Shown: positions 1 through 11,100 of the stretch, piece by piece | Layout of the letters: the number at the start of each line of letters is the position of its first letter | Numbering within the stretch: the stretch's first letter is position 1 | Program-made: the position numbers and the translations under genes | From: Prorocentrum cordatum | Taxonomy: Eukaryota > Sar > Dinophyceae > Prorocentrales > Prorocentraceae | Length of the DNA stretch: 64,000 bases | Direction: 5' to 3' | Assembly (NCBI GenBank): GCA_963575745.1 | Contig: CAUYUJ010013869.1 | Location: 264,001 to 328,000, forward strand | The notes under the pieces: model-generated | What the model was told of the DNA's origin: nothing | What the model saw: only the letters and a program-made list of their open reading frames with translations | Database searches by the model: none

Positions 1-9
1 ACCCACCCC

Positions 10-175
10 TAGGGGGCCACATGCGAAACCTACCCCTACCCCCCACGACTTCTGAGGCGGAGGGTGGGATTCACTTCGTCCGGGAGTTCCCGAGCGAGGT
101 GAACACCACGCTCCCCCTTCAGAAATCGTGGAAGGTATGGGGTAGGGCTCACATGTGGCCCCCTAGCCCCGCGAC
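10..175. repeat. Foldback element with long terminal inverted repeats
   Basis: The left end (GGGGGCCACATG, then CCTACCCCTACC and CCACGACTTCTGA) is repeated in inverted orientation at the right end, so nearly the whole 166 bp can fold on itself. Single related arms occur at 30943-31032 and 36156-36234, which shows a dispersed family. No open frame of interest. Non-autonomous foldback or MITE-type element by inference. Confidence 0.6.
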
Positions 176-505
176 CCACCCCGCGACCCGCCCCCTCATT
201 CCGATCCACGACTGCGGGGTGCCGCACAGACACCTGCAGGGAGCAGGCGCTGGACCGCCCGACGCCATGCCTTTTTGTGTCACCGCGTCGACACCCAGAG
301 ATCTCGAACCACAGGGCACGGCGCTGGCGAGTCTGGAGCCATGGGGAGTCTGGATGCCCAGCCGTTGCCCTTGTGGGCGCGGCCAAGTCGGGAACCTCTT
401 GAAATATGTTTTGTCTGCGGGTCGAAAGCGAGCCTCTTCCGGTTAAAAGCTCGGCCGGCTACGCAAACCTCTAATTGGGGAGACAGAGCACTGGCGGGCG
501 GGGCC

Positions 506-610
506 TCAAGCGGCCGGAGGGCGGGCCGGGGTGCAGGCGGCGTCGAGGAGCTTGCACAGGAAAATGAACGCCTTGGACAGGAGCCGGAGGCCAAGACCCG
601 GAGGGAATCT
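506..610 (-). CDS. Possible terminal exon of an unidentified gene (partial)
   Basis: On the minus strand a frame with almost exclusively G/C third positions reads LRLLSKAFIFLCKLLDAACT and ends at a TGA at 506-508. The codon pattern matches the clear exons elsewhere in the window. The exon start is not resolved; a candidate acceptor lies near 610. It could be the last exon of an unknown gene, or a further 3' exon of the protein kinase upstream if that gene continues past its stop in an alternative form. No domain recognised. Confidence 0.3.
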   Translation of the reverse strand, partial: RFPPGLGLRLLSKAFIFLCKLLDAACTPARPPAA

Positions 611-1162
611 CTTGAAACAAGCGATTCCGGAATGCACGGCCTGTGTACGAGCGCCGCTTCCCAGTCCCGACGAACGACGCTGCAGCAAGGAAGCGGCCGG
701 GTCGGTCCGCCAAAGACGAGCCTCTCAGTGCGGCGAAGGCGGGGCAGGACCACGAGGAAACACCCGCATCCCTGCGCGCGCACCTCGGCAGTCTCCCCGC
801 CCCAGTCAAATCCCACCGCCCCAGGCCACTTTTCGTTAGCAGCCGAAGGCGGGCGCGCCAACGGCGAGTAAGGTCCGAGCGGGCCGCGCGGGGGCTTACG
901 CCCCAGACCACGCATAGCGTGCAAAAACCACGCCGCAGGGGAGGAATCTTGCGCACCAGACCCACGACCAAGACCCTCGCCAACCCCCAGAACATGCTGG
1001 GTCTACAAATCAGGGCGCAGGGGCCGAACGCTCCTTCCTCGCCCCCGGGGTGCGTGGCCGAAGTGGGGTTCTCCATGGCCCGGATGACTGTTGCTGCTGT
1101 TTGTTGCCGTCGTCGTCCTCGTCGCCTTCGACCACCCCGCGCCCCGCCCGCGACCCACACCT

Positions 1163-1397
1163 TGAGCAGGGACCGACCGTCCCGGCATTCCCATAGTCCT
1201 ACCACGACATGTTCTTAGAACCCAAAAATGTTCGAAGAACAAGAGCAAGGTTCTTAGAACATAAACCCGATGCGATAAAACAAAACAAACTCCGCCAGAA
1301 ATGTTCTAAGAACATTTCGCTGGAACCACAAAAGTTTCTTAGAACATTGATTGGTAGGGCTAAAGCGAACCAGGACGCTTCGCCACTGCTTGAACCC
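1163..1397. repeat. Dispersed repeat R1 (GTTCTTAGAAC family), copy 1
   Basis: Contains repeated palindromic GTTCTTAGAAC / GTTCTAAGAAC motifs and the flanking phrases GAGCAGGGACCGACCGTCCC and GGACGCTTCGCCACTGCTTGA. The same arrangement recurs at 4588-4822 and, truncated, at 30524-30682. Confidence 0.7.
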
Positions 1398-1796
1398 CGC
1401 GACGCGCCCCCTCACTCCGATCCACGACTGCGGGGGGTGCCGCACAGAAACCTGCCGGGAGCAGGCGCTGGATCCCCGACGCCATGACTTTCTGTCATCA
1501 CGTCAACCCCCAGAGATCTCGAACAACAGGGCACGGCGCTGGCGAGTCTAAAGCGATGGGGAGTCTTGATGCCCAGCCCCCCGACGTCATGCATTGTTCA
1601 TCACGTCCACCCCCGGGGAGGTCTCGGCCCCCTCTCCCCAGGAATGGTGCTGCTTCCCGAGTCGAGGTTTCACGGTCCCGCGGCCCGGCGAGGGCCCCTG
1701 GAGGCCGAAAACAGCGAAACACCTTCCGCCGCGACTTTTTCACACCGCGAGGGGTGTCTGGGGAGGTGCCATCTAACACACTCCTCCTCCTCCCAG

Positions 1797-1935
1797 GACG
1801 CGCCCGAGGAGCCGGCGGATGCGCTGCTCCGCCCTGGAGCCCTGTGGGTCGGCCTCACGAGGCTCGCACGCTCCCGCGGCTGGCTTCCCTCCCGCGTCGA
1901 CCCAGCTCGCGCGCACTCGGGAGCGGCCAAGAGGG
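1797..1935 (+). CDS. Possible exon, strand uncertain
   Basis: A pyrimidine-rich run ending CCTCCTCCCAG precedes a frame DAPEEPADALLRPGALWVGL on the plus strand, with an AG|G boundary like the good exons. The minus strand is also open here with high G/C third positions (RSRVRASWVDAGGKPAAGAC), so which strand is coding, if either, cannot be decided by eye. No domain recognised. Confidence 0.2.
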
Positions 1936-2096
1936 GGGTGTCCAAGGGGGGGGTGCAAATCATGACCGGCGTCATGTGCGCGGCCCAGCGGGGCGGCCAG
2001 GGACGTAATGAAATAAGAAGAGGCGCCATGAAATCTGGGGAAATATCATGGCCCCCGCCATGATATCCACCCCCCCTAGTCATCACCCCCCTCTTT
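1925..2096. repeat. Dispersed repeat R2, copy 1
   Basis: Shares with 6596-6945 the ordered phrases GTGTCCAAG, GTGCAAATCATG, CATGTGCGCGG, TGAAATC, a run around ATCATGG.CCCCGCCA, and a following C-rich run. Moderately diverged. The two copies flank repeat R3 copies in the same order. Confidence 0.5.
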
Positions 2097-2337
2097 CCCG
2101 CCCCCGAGCGCACGTGTGCCCCGCCGTGCCGCCGGGCCACCGCGATGGGCCGTGCCCGGGAGCCCGGGGGGGGCGGGGGGGCTGTGCCGCCTCGGCGCCT
2201 CGCCGCGGCAGGCGGCCTCGCGAGGGCCACGCGTCGCCTCCTCTCTCCGAGCCCGCGCCCGCCCGGGGACGCGGCGAGCCGGGCGGGCGCGGGCCAAGCA
2301 AGGCGCGCCCAGGGACGCGCCAACAAACGGGCAGGCA

Positions 2338-2466
2338 TCCCAGGAGCCCTCAGATTTTCCAACACTTCCTGGGTGATCGTCTCCCCCCCCACGTCCCATG
2401 GTTTCCCATTTTTTCCCCTGGGACTCGACGATGCATTTTGTCTGTGCGCTTTCCCCCTCTCCTGCG
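2338..2466. repeat. Dispersed repeat R3, copy 1
   Basis: A repeat of about 120 bp marked by TTTCCCAT runs, a GGGTGATCGTCT / GTGTTTGTCTTCC phrase, CGACGAT and TGTCTGTG. Copies at 2338-2466, 3906-4026 and 6366-6490. Confidence 0.55.
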
Positions 2467-2536
2467 TCACGGACGACTCGGGGGCCTGACGACCAGGCCG
2501 CCCACAGGGCCGTCGAACTCACCCATGTTTTTTTCG

Positions 2537-2705
2537 TTACAGGGCAGTTTTTGATACATAGGACTTTTTAAAATGTGGGATTTTCAGTGCATATTTAATG
2601 TATGAGTAAATTTATGCACGAACGCATCGTTGTTTTCAATGCTAAACCCCAGCATTTTTAATACATGATCCGCACGCGGAGCATGTATTGAAAACGGCAC
2701 TGTAA
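2537..2705. mobile_element. MITE family 1, copy 1
   Basis: Terminal inverted repeats: the left end TTACAGGGCAGTTTTTGATA pairs with the reverse complement of the right end, which begins TTACAGTGCCGTTTTCAATA. Internally it carries TGATCCGCACGCGGAGCATG, shared by all four copies (2537-2705, 2905-3070, 28559-28757, 31495-31674). No coding capacity. Target-site duplication not clear. Confidence 0.65.
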
Positions 2706-2904
2706 TAAGAACATCAGCGGAGAACAAGCGCGACGCGCAGCCGCGGGCGTCCGACAAAAGGCACCAGTCAGTCTGGGGCCTTCGGGAGCTGCGCGAGGCG
2801 CGCGCGAAAAATGGCGGCGCTGCCCCCCGCCGCGGCACACATCGCCCAATATGCGAGCGTCGCCGGCCCGCGCCGTCGACGGATCCGTGGCGCTGCAGGC
2901 AAAC

Positions 2905-3070
2905 TACAGGGATGTGTTTAATGAATCGGTTTTTTGATAATATAGGGTTTACAGTACATAATTAATATATGAATAAATGTATGCATGAGCGCATCGTTGA
3001 ATCCTGAATAAATCCGTGCATTTGTAATACATGGTCCGCACGCGGAGCATGTATAAAAAACGGCACTGTA
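2905..3070. mobile_element. MITE family 1, copy 2
   Basis: Same right half as copy 1 (CCGCACGCGGAGCATGTAT then AAAACGGCACTGTA). The left terminus is more diverged (TACAGGGATGTGTTTAAT). Confidence 0.6.
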
Positions 3071-3905
3071 CCACCACAAGGGAGACCGAATGAGGAACGA
3101 AGTCCCGTTTTGGCCCCGTGCGCGAGGATCGTTAGGGTAACAACCAACAGAAGGATTCAAAGAACAACGACCCCTTTCCGATCCCGACCTATTCCATGTT
3201 ACGGCGTCTCGACTGTATCACCGCAAGGGCAACCAAGACGATCCCGAGATGAACGTGCAGAGCTGGAGCACTTACCCAGGATGGGGAAGGATGGAGGGGG
3301 GGAACAATGAGCGTACCCGAAGACCACTGCAGTTAATCCGACCTGCGCTCCGACACATAAACGGCTAATCCGTACGCGCGTACGAACACGCATGGAACGT
3401 GGTCGATGGTCAAACGGTAATCCCAAGCAACGGCCGAAGCCTTACTCCGCGACTGCTTCAATGGGCAATCGGCGGAAAACTACACATGATCGGACGGATC
3501 GCGGCTCATGGTTCGGCGTTTACTGGAAATATTGCCGCATGGGCGAAGAACATAACAAATGGGTGGGCGGTGCACATGTCACACGTAGTTGACCAAACTT
3601 TACATCGATGGAACGCCTGCCATGTGACGATAGGGTCGGTACGAATGAGTGTGTATACGTGTGTGGCGTAAATAAAAGGCCGTATGTGTCCGTCACCACG
3701 CTTGCAGCGGTTGTCGTATTGGGCCCCTGTGTGTCGCTGGTGCTGCGCGCTGCGAAGCAACAGTTGGGACCGCTCCGACGCCTCGAGCGCAACATGAGCT
3801 CAATTGTTGGACCCCTGCGCTGTGCTCTCGAAACAGAAAGTGGCACCAGTGTCATGAAATATTGAGGGGCCCAGGGACACACGAATGACTCTACAGGCGC
3901 AAATC
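3071..3905. other. No gene recognised
   Basis: Only short open frames with unbiased codon use. No repeats matching other parts of the window were noticed. Confidence 0.5.
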
Positions 3906-4026
3906 CCAGGATTCCCTACATCTTCCCATAGTTTCTGTGTTTTCGTCTTCCCCCCACTTCCCAGTTTTTCCCATCTTACCTGGGAATCGGCGATTGTGTC
4001 TGTGTGATTTCCCTCCTGGAATATCT
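3906..4026. repeat. Dispersed repeat R3, copy 2
   Basis: Same phrase order as copy 1: TTCCCATAGTTT, GTTTTCGTCTTCC, TTTTTCCCAT, CGATTGTGTCTGTGTG. Confidence 0.55.
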
Positions 4027-4185
4027 GCGCAGAGCTTCATCGTGCTTAAAACCCCTCCACGATGCGGGCCGCGGCCTCTGACCCAGACCAAAAAAAAGGA
4101 AACCAAACCTCTAACTGATAGCCGCTCCGGACCACCGTCGTGGGCCAGCGCGCGCAAGATTGCGGCGCTGCAGTGCAGAGGCGAG

Positions 4186-4245
4186 GAGGAGGAGGAGGAG
4201 GAGGAGGAGGAGGAGGCGAGGAGGAGGAGGAGGAGGAGAAGTGCG
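4186..4245. repeat. (GAG)n microsatellite
   Basis: Nearly uninterrupted GAG/GGA triplets on the plus strand. Confidence 0.9.
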
Positions 4246-4587
4246 AGTGTCGGCCGACGGCCCCGTGGCATCTACCCTCCAGCCCCAAGGCCAACCCCCC
4301 GCCCCGCACCCCGAGCCACGTTCACCCTCCCCGTGACGCCCGCCCGAGGGCAGCGGGGAAATCGCGGCAGCACAATCAGATGAGACGAGGTATGTTTCAG
4401 TTCGGAAGTACCATGCCGACAAGACTGCAGGATCGGGGGAGACGAACAACTGCGGATCGGGGGACTCGCTTTGGCTTGACGGGGCCGTCACGAACATGAC
4501 GAGCCCGACAAGAAATTGGGCGTAACCTCACGAGGCAAACATTCCACGGAAACTGGACCGTCAAAATTCAGGACGCGTCCGCGTGAA

Positions 4588-4822
4588 TTGAGCAGGGACC
4601 GACCGTCCCGACATTCCTATAGACCTACCACGATATGTTCTTAGAACCCGACAATGTTCTAATGACAAAAACAACTGTTCTTATAGCATTAACCCGATGT
4701 GTTCAAACAAGACACTCCCGAATAGAAATGTTCTAAGAACATTGCGTGGGAACCACAAAATATTCCTAGAACATTGTTTGGTAGGGCTATGGGCACGCCG
4801 GGACGCTTCGCCACCGCTTGAG
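4588..4822. repeat. Dispersed repeat R1, copy 2
   Basis: Parallels 1163-1397 over most of its length, including GAGCAGGGACCGACCGTCCC, several GTTCTTAGAAC palindromes, TTTGGTAGGGCTA and GGACGCTTCGCCACCGCTTGA. Confidence 0.7.
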
Positions 4823-5100
4823 TGAAAACGTCGGCTTTTCCGAGGTTCGACGAACTCTAGTCTTACGTTTCCCCGAAAGAAGCTAATAAACACTTTCAAG
4901 CTGGAGTCTGTCCGATCGGGGTGCAGAGAAGCGGCGAGGCGGCAAAACCAAATTGAAAGCAACAACACATGCAGCATCAACGAATAGAAACACAAAACAC
5001 ACAATGATCCAAACACCAAGGCACAGTAACTGAATATTGTGTCCGTTTGTCTTCGACTTGCTGTCTTCTCAACAGTCTGTCTGTCTCGGGCCAGGAGGTG

Positions 5101-8100
5101 TCAGATCAGATCTCGTGCAGATCTCAAATCATCCGTTGTGTTTCCTGCCTGGACGTCCTGCTTGGGCACCACCGGCGGGAAATTGGGGAAGCACGGTTGT
5201 GGCTCCTTCCTGTACACGCGGGCCCAGTCGACGTCCTCAGGAAACCCGATAAAGCGAGGATGTAACACAAGGGGGAAGATGTGGGAGGGAAGGAACGGAA
5301 GAAGAAAGCTGGAATCACCGTTTCGATCACCTGTCCTCCAGCCACGCATGCTCCTTCACCTCTATGGCCCCCCTGGTTGTTCCCAGCCGGCTCGCAGGGT
5401 CTGCTGCAAGAAGGCCACTGAGGATTCTCTGCGCGTCGTGCAGGATCCATGCAGGATAGGAGCACTGCTCCCCCTTGACGCGGCGCTGGATCATTGCCTT
5501 GTAGTCGCCCTCGTAGTGTGGCAAGGAGCCCGTGAGCAAGCAATACAACAAACATCCCAGACAATAGTAATCCAAAGGGAATCCATGCCCCTGTCGGCCA
5601 ACCATCTCTGGGCAAAGGTACCCCGCAGTTCCAACAAAAGACGTGAATACGGGGCGGTCGCGCGACAAGCATTCTTTGGAGAGGCCGAAGTCGGTCAGCC
5701 GGACGTGACCATCGGCACCCAAAAGGCAGTTCTCTGGCTTCAAATCTCGATAAAGGATCTGCTGCGAGTGCAAGTACTCCAGCCCGAGCAGGATCTCGCA
5801 GAAGAAAAAGCGGGCGTCGCACTCGGCAAAACGCCCCCTCTCCTGCATGTGGAAGAACAGCTCTCCGCCTGAGCAGAAGTCGAGCACCAGGAACAAGTGA
5901 GAACTCGTCTGGAGCTGGAGGCGGCTGGGGAGTCTGCGCCGGAGAAGCCCAGAGAAATTCGATCAAGAGGGTGTGGACAAAGCCGACGCCGCTCGAAATC
6001 AGTCCCCAAACCCATCGCTGGGGTCGAAACTGATTCCTTTTGTGAGCCGCGCCCAACCGTGGCGACGAGAAGGCTCCTTCTCCTCTAATTCTGCGGGCCG
6101 TGACGGGACCAGAAGTAGGAAGAAAAGGCCTCAACGTAAAGTTTTGGCGCTCCGCGCGGGTTTCTCGGATCTGCGCTGGACACCCTCCCTGGCGCGCGGA
6201 GCGCGCCAGGGGCGGCGCCGGAGGCGCTGGATGCTGGACCGCCTCGGACCCCCAGCTAGTTCCCCCTGGGGAAACCAAAAGGCACCGATGCCGCTACCCC
6301 CCGGACCTCTCCCGGGGTGCGTTCTTCAAGGGGCCCGAGGACACACAAATAAATACACACAAATAAAATGATTCCCCATGTTTTCCTATATTTTCTGGGT
6401 GTTTGTCTTCCCGCCCAATTCCCATATTTTCCCATATTCTCTTGGGGATCGTCGATTAATTGTGTCTGTGTGTTTTTTCCCTTCCTGAGTTCGGACCTGA
6501 ATGCCGAGGCGAAGCCAGGGGTGGCGACGAGGGCCTCTCCCAGGAGGCCCAGAGCAGGAAAACGGCCAAAGGGCAGAGGTCTTCGGGGGCGTCCAGAAGA
6601 GGGGCGTGTCCAAGATGAGTACCTACCAGACCACCCCAACCCAACCCGAAGACCCGAATTTGACCCGAATTTCGGGTTGGGGAGGGTACGGGCTCCATAT
6701 GTGTTTTTCCAATGTTTCCCGACCCCCTCCACTGGAAATGGAGGGCAAATTGATGCCTTCGGGTTGGGTTGGGGTGGTTTGGTGGGTGGTGACAAGAGGG
6801 GTGTGTGCAAATCATGGCCCGAGGCATGTGCGCGGACCACAGGGGGGGGCCAGTGAACGTGTTGGAGTACAAGGGGCCCCTGAAATCCGAGGAGCTATCA
6901 TGGACCCCGCCAAAATATCTCCCCCCCCCCCCCTGGTCCTCACCCCCCGCCTGGCCGCCCCGAGGCCTGGGTACCTCTTCCTGCTCTGAACCTCGGCCCC
7001 CCAGCCAGCTCCAGGGCTGGAAGGCCCAGTGCAGCGACACCACGAAGGGGTGCGCCAGCCGCGCGAGGATGCGCTGCTCCGTGACCACGCGCTCCAGGCG
7101 CTGCTCCTGCTCGAGCAGGCGGGCCTGTCGCGGGGCGTCTCTGCGGGGGCCGCCGGCCGGGCCACGGCTCTGTGGCAAACTCTCGGGAGCCTCCCACACC
7201 ATCTGGTCGGCTCTTGCGAATCGACGCCGCTCGACGCTGAATCGACGCTATATCGACGCTAAATCGTGCCATTCCATCGGCTCCCAGACGCGAGTTGAGC
7301 CGCGAAAGACGGAGTTGCGAGGTACACCCGGCTCCCAGGCTTTGCTGCCGAAGCACGGCTTGAGGGAGCAGCGGGCAGCAGCGGGCCTCTGGACGTCACC
7401 TCTCGCGTCCAGCCCTCGTCGCGCCCCCAGCCTATGGACTGGCGAACCGTCCTTGCAGAAGAAGCTCTCATGTGCCCCTCGCGTCGGTCGATCACAAACA
7501 TACGTCGGACGCAACGTCGACAAGTCACATGTTGCGTGCCACAAACAACAAGGGGGAGAGCAGAACGACGGCGCAACAAATCCTCGGCGTTCACACACAA
7601 GCATACTCACAGTTGTGGCCTGGAACATTGATCACAGCGGCTGGCCGAGCAAACAGAGTGTGTTCCCGTACCCACATGTCTAATGCACATATGTTCAGCT
7701 TTGAACGTTCTGGTCCCGCGTCTGCAAGATTCCCAAGTGTTGTGGCCCTGGGTCAACTGAATGTGCACTGGACATGAGGGCTGCATGTATGTACGGTATG
7801 TATGCGAAATCGCAGGTTATGGCATATTATGATTGCATCTCGTAGACCCCCCCCCACACACAACATGACTCAAATGGTCGGCGGCAGAGCTTGGACCGCA
7901 TTGACTGAATCCTGTTGCCAGCTGCCACAAAAGGTAGCGCATCACACGCCCACATCTATAAAACCAGAGATCCGCCACCGTGCCCTTGAGGCACGAGATG
8001 GAGTGCCCTCAGGTCCGTTGCCTAATTCCTTCAACCTGAGGATTCCTTTAGGGGCCCAGATCCCACATTGCCACCTCTCTTAGGGCTTGCCGCGTGACGT

Positions 8101-11100
8101 CTGGGGTTTTCGACATCTTCTCGCATGACCTTTTCGTGACAAGAATGAGCGGCGAGCGCGGCGGGGAAGTGAGAAAGGACGGGCCTTCTCAGACGGCTCG
8201 AGTCCTCCGGCCTTCTGAGAAGTTTGCTGAGCCTTCCCTGGAGACACAGAAGACTTCTCCGAAAGACAGAGGGCTTCGGAGAAGTCTCGCTGCCTTCTGA
8301 GAAGGCCTTCTCCTTCTCACTTCCCCCCTATGCTCGCCGCCGAAAGAGGGCCCTAAAAGGCCGCCCAGACGGTCCAAGAAGGCTCCGAATCGCCGCACGA
8401 TCGGTCCAAGACGCCCAAGACGGTCCAAGGACGGCCCAAAAAGCACTCAAGACGCCCCAAGAGCTTCCGCAATAGACGAGGCCAAACTCCTGGAACCTCC
8501 TTACGTGTTCGATGGTTTTGAAGTCCTCCACGTGTCCAACTTCCAACGCTCCAAGACGGCCAAAGAAGCTTCCCGGACCGCCCAGAGACGGCCTGAGAGG
8601 CCCCAAGAGGGCGCCTAGGATTCTGGACGTCCCCGACGATATCAAGAATCACTTCAGAGTAGGACGAGAAGGAACAACAAGAGCCCTCGCTGATAGACCT
8701 CAAAGAGGAGGGGCAGGAGAAGGAGAAGAAGAAGGAGTACGACCATGAGACGAAGTCTGACTGGAGGAGGATGAGCAGGAGGAGGAGGAGGGGGGTTGAA
8801 CGGATTGCAAGTGCAAGAGGGGCGAAGGGATCTCCTTCGCGAGTGCAAGCGCAGAAAACGCAAACAACCAAACAAAATGCAGAGAAAGCAAATACGGCGG
8901 CCACACAAGGAACTGTGCAGTTTGTAAGGCCGCCGAAGAGAGAATCCTGTTGTAAGGCCGCCAATGTGTTTCTTGCGTGTTATGTGTTGCGTTGTGTTGT
9001 GTTGTGTGTGCGTGCGTGTTTGAATTGTCCGTGTTTTCTGCCGTGCCCTTTCTCACACAAAGATCCACTTCTGTGGCGGCCTCACAAAGGGATTTCCTTT
9101 GCGAGTTCCAACGCAGGAAACGCAACAAAAAGCACAGACATACCAACTCAACAACAAAACACCCAGGAAACGATGAAAACGCAAGCGTGGCGGCAACAAA
9201 AAGACATCTCCCTTTGTATGGCAGCCGCAAAGCGAATCCCTTTGTGAGATGGTGTTCCCTTGAATTCCTAGTGTGGCGGATGTACAATGACTCCTTTCGT
9301 GGCGTCCTTCCAAAATATTATCTTTGGTGGCGGCCGAACAACAGGAATTGGGCAGACCTCAAATCCAGAGCCTGCTCCTCCTCAACTCCTTCCTCCTCCC
9401 GATAAATGTCATCATCATGCCTCTCTCCTCCCTCCCTCCTCTCCGTGATCCTCCTCTCCGTCCCCCCTTCTCTCCGTCATCCGCTTTTGCTCTCGTCCTC
9501 CTCCTCCTACTCCTCGTCATTCCCCACTTCCCTCTCCTCTCACTATCCCCATTCCATCATACATCGAATACGTGTCCTCCTCCTACCCGGAACGCCGTGG
9601 AATACAATGGTCATAAGGGGGGGGGGGCATGGTGAAGATAAGGCTGGCTGGTGAGATGCCTCCTCCTCCTCCTCCACCTCCTCCTCCTCCTCCTCACCCC
9701 TCGCCCCTGCACCCGTACCTCGGACGTCCTTCCTCCTTCCTCCTCCTGCCACACATCTAAACCATTACGATAACCACTCGCCATCGTCCTGGCTCCTCTT
9801 CGGCAGGGGGAGTTGGTACGGGCTGCGTCTGCGCGTGAACAGAATGAGGAGCCTACATCAACATCAATCCATCTCCTCCTCCCCTCATCATAAGCACAGC
9901 TCCTCCTCGTCGGGTGAAGAAGGGGTATGTGCGATACTCGCAAGGGGGCGAGCGAGAAGAAAAGAACGGGAGTGGATGATGATGACGATGATGAGGATGG
10001 TGGTGAGGACGGCGATGAGGACGAGGATGGGGATTGGGAGAAAAGGTAGCAGGAACATGCGGAGACCTATACACTGGTTAGTGTGCAGGGGGAGGAACCC
10101 AAGGTGCTGGGATTGTCCTCCCCCCTGTGGTCAACATAGATCCTCCTCTTCCGCGGGTAATGAGACGGGGGGGGGGTGCGATACCGTTCAAGGGGTGGGC
10201 ACGGGAATGAGGGACGACGTGGATGACGATGATGGTGATGACGACGATGATGTTGGTGATTATGCGGACGGAATCAGGAAGAGGAGGAGGCAACTGATGA
10301 CATGAAGCATCTATAAGAGGCAAAATCCGATGTGATGTGTCACGCATGTGGGGGACAATACCTCCCCCATATCTGCGTACCCCATCACCGCCCAAACATA
10401 TGAAGAGACATGCAACGGAAGATACTTGAGAGGATCGTCCCCATCCTGCCCCCCCATTGTCTTTGCTCCCTCCCCACTCCGCGTCTACGGCTTCATTTTT
10501 CCTCCTTGTCCCTCCTCTTGCCTCGTGTCCCCCCCCTCCCACGGTTCCAGCTTCCCGACATCTTCCCCATCCTCGCAATCTCAGCTCATCGGAGGACGAG
10601 AAGGGGGGGGGAAGGAGGCGGGGTGCCGGAAGCGGAAGACATTGAGGGTGAGAAGACGCCTGCTCCGCATCCTCATGCTCCTCACGGCCCCCGAAGCGCC
10701 CACGATGCCCCCAAGAAGACCTAAAAGATAGCTTCAAAAGAAGAGCCCAAAAGGGGAGCACGAACGGAAAATCCGAGTCTTCCGCCCCGAGGAGGCGCTA
10801 GGAGGCCCCAGACAGGCCCCAAGAGACCCCCGAAAAGCTACCCAAACAACCCCAGAAGCCCCAATGCGGCTCCCGAGATGCATGTAAAACGACCCCGAAG
10901 AGGCCCCCGAGAGGCCTGGGGCCCACAACCCAAGCAAAGTGCGCAGGATGGGCCGAAGGCCAATCGATAACCTCTGAAAATCAAAACGGCGACAAACGCA
11001 ACCCTCGGTCCAACTACCGCGAAACACACAACACAGCGGCAACGAAGGCCGACCACCGTGGCCCACACCCACGCCAACACACGAATCCACAATCCGTTGG

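Noticed and set aside
5236-5335. Premature termination of the kinase just after HAWLEDR
   Set aside because: The next open segment supplies the AGC C-tail in the proper order, so an intron is far more likely than a truncated kinase.
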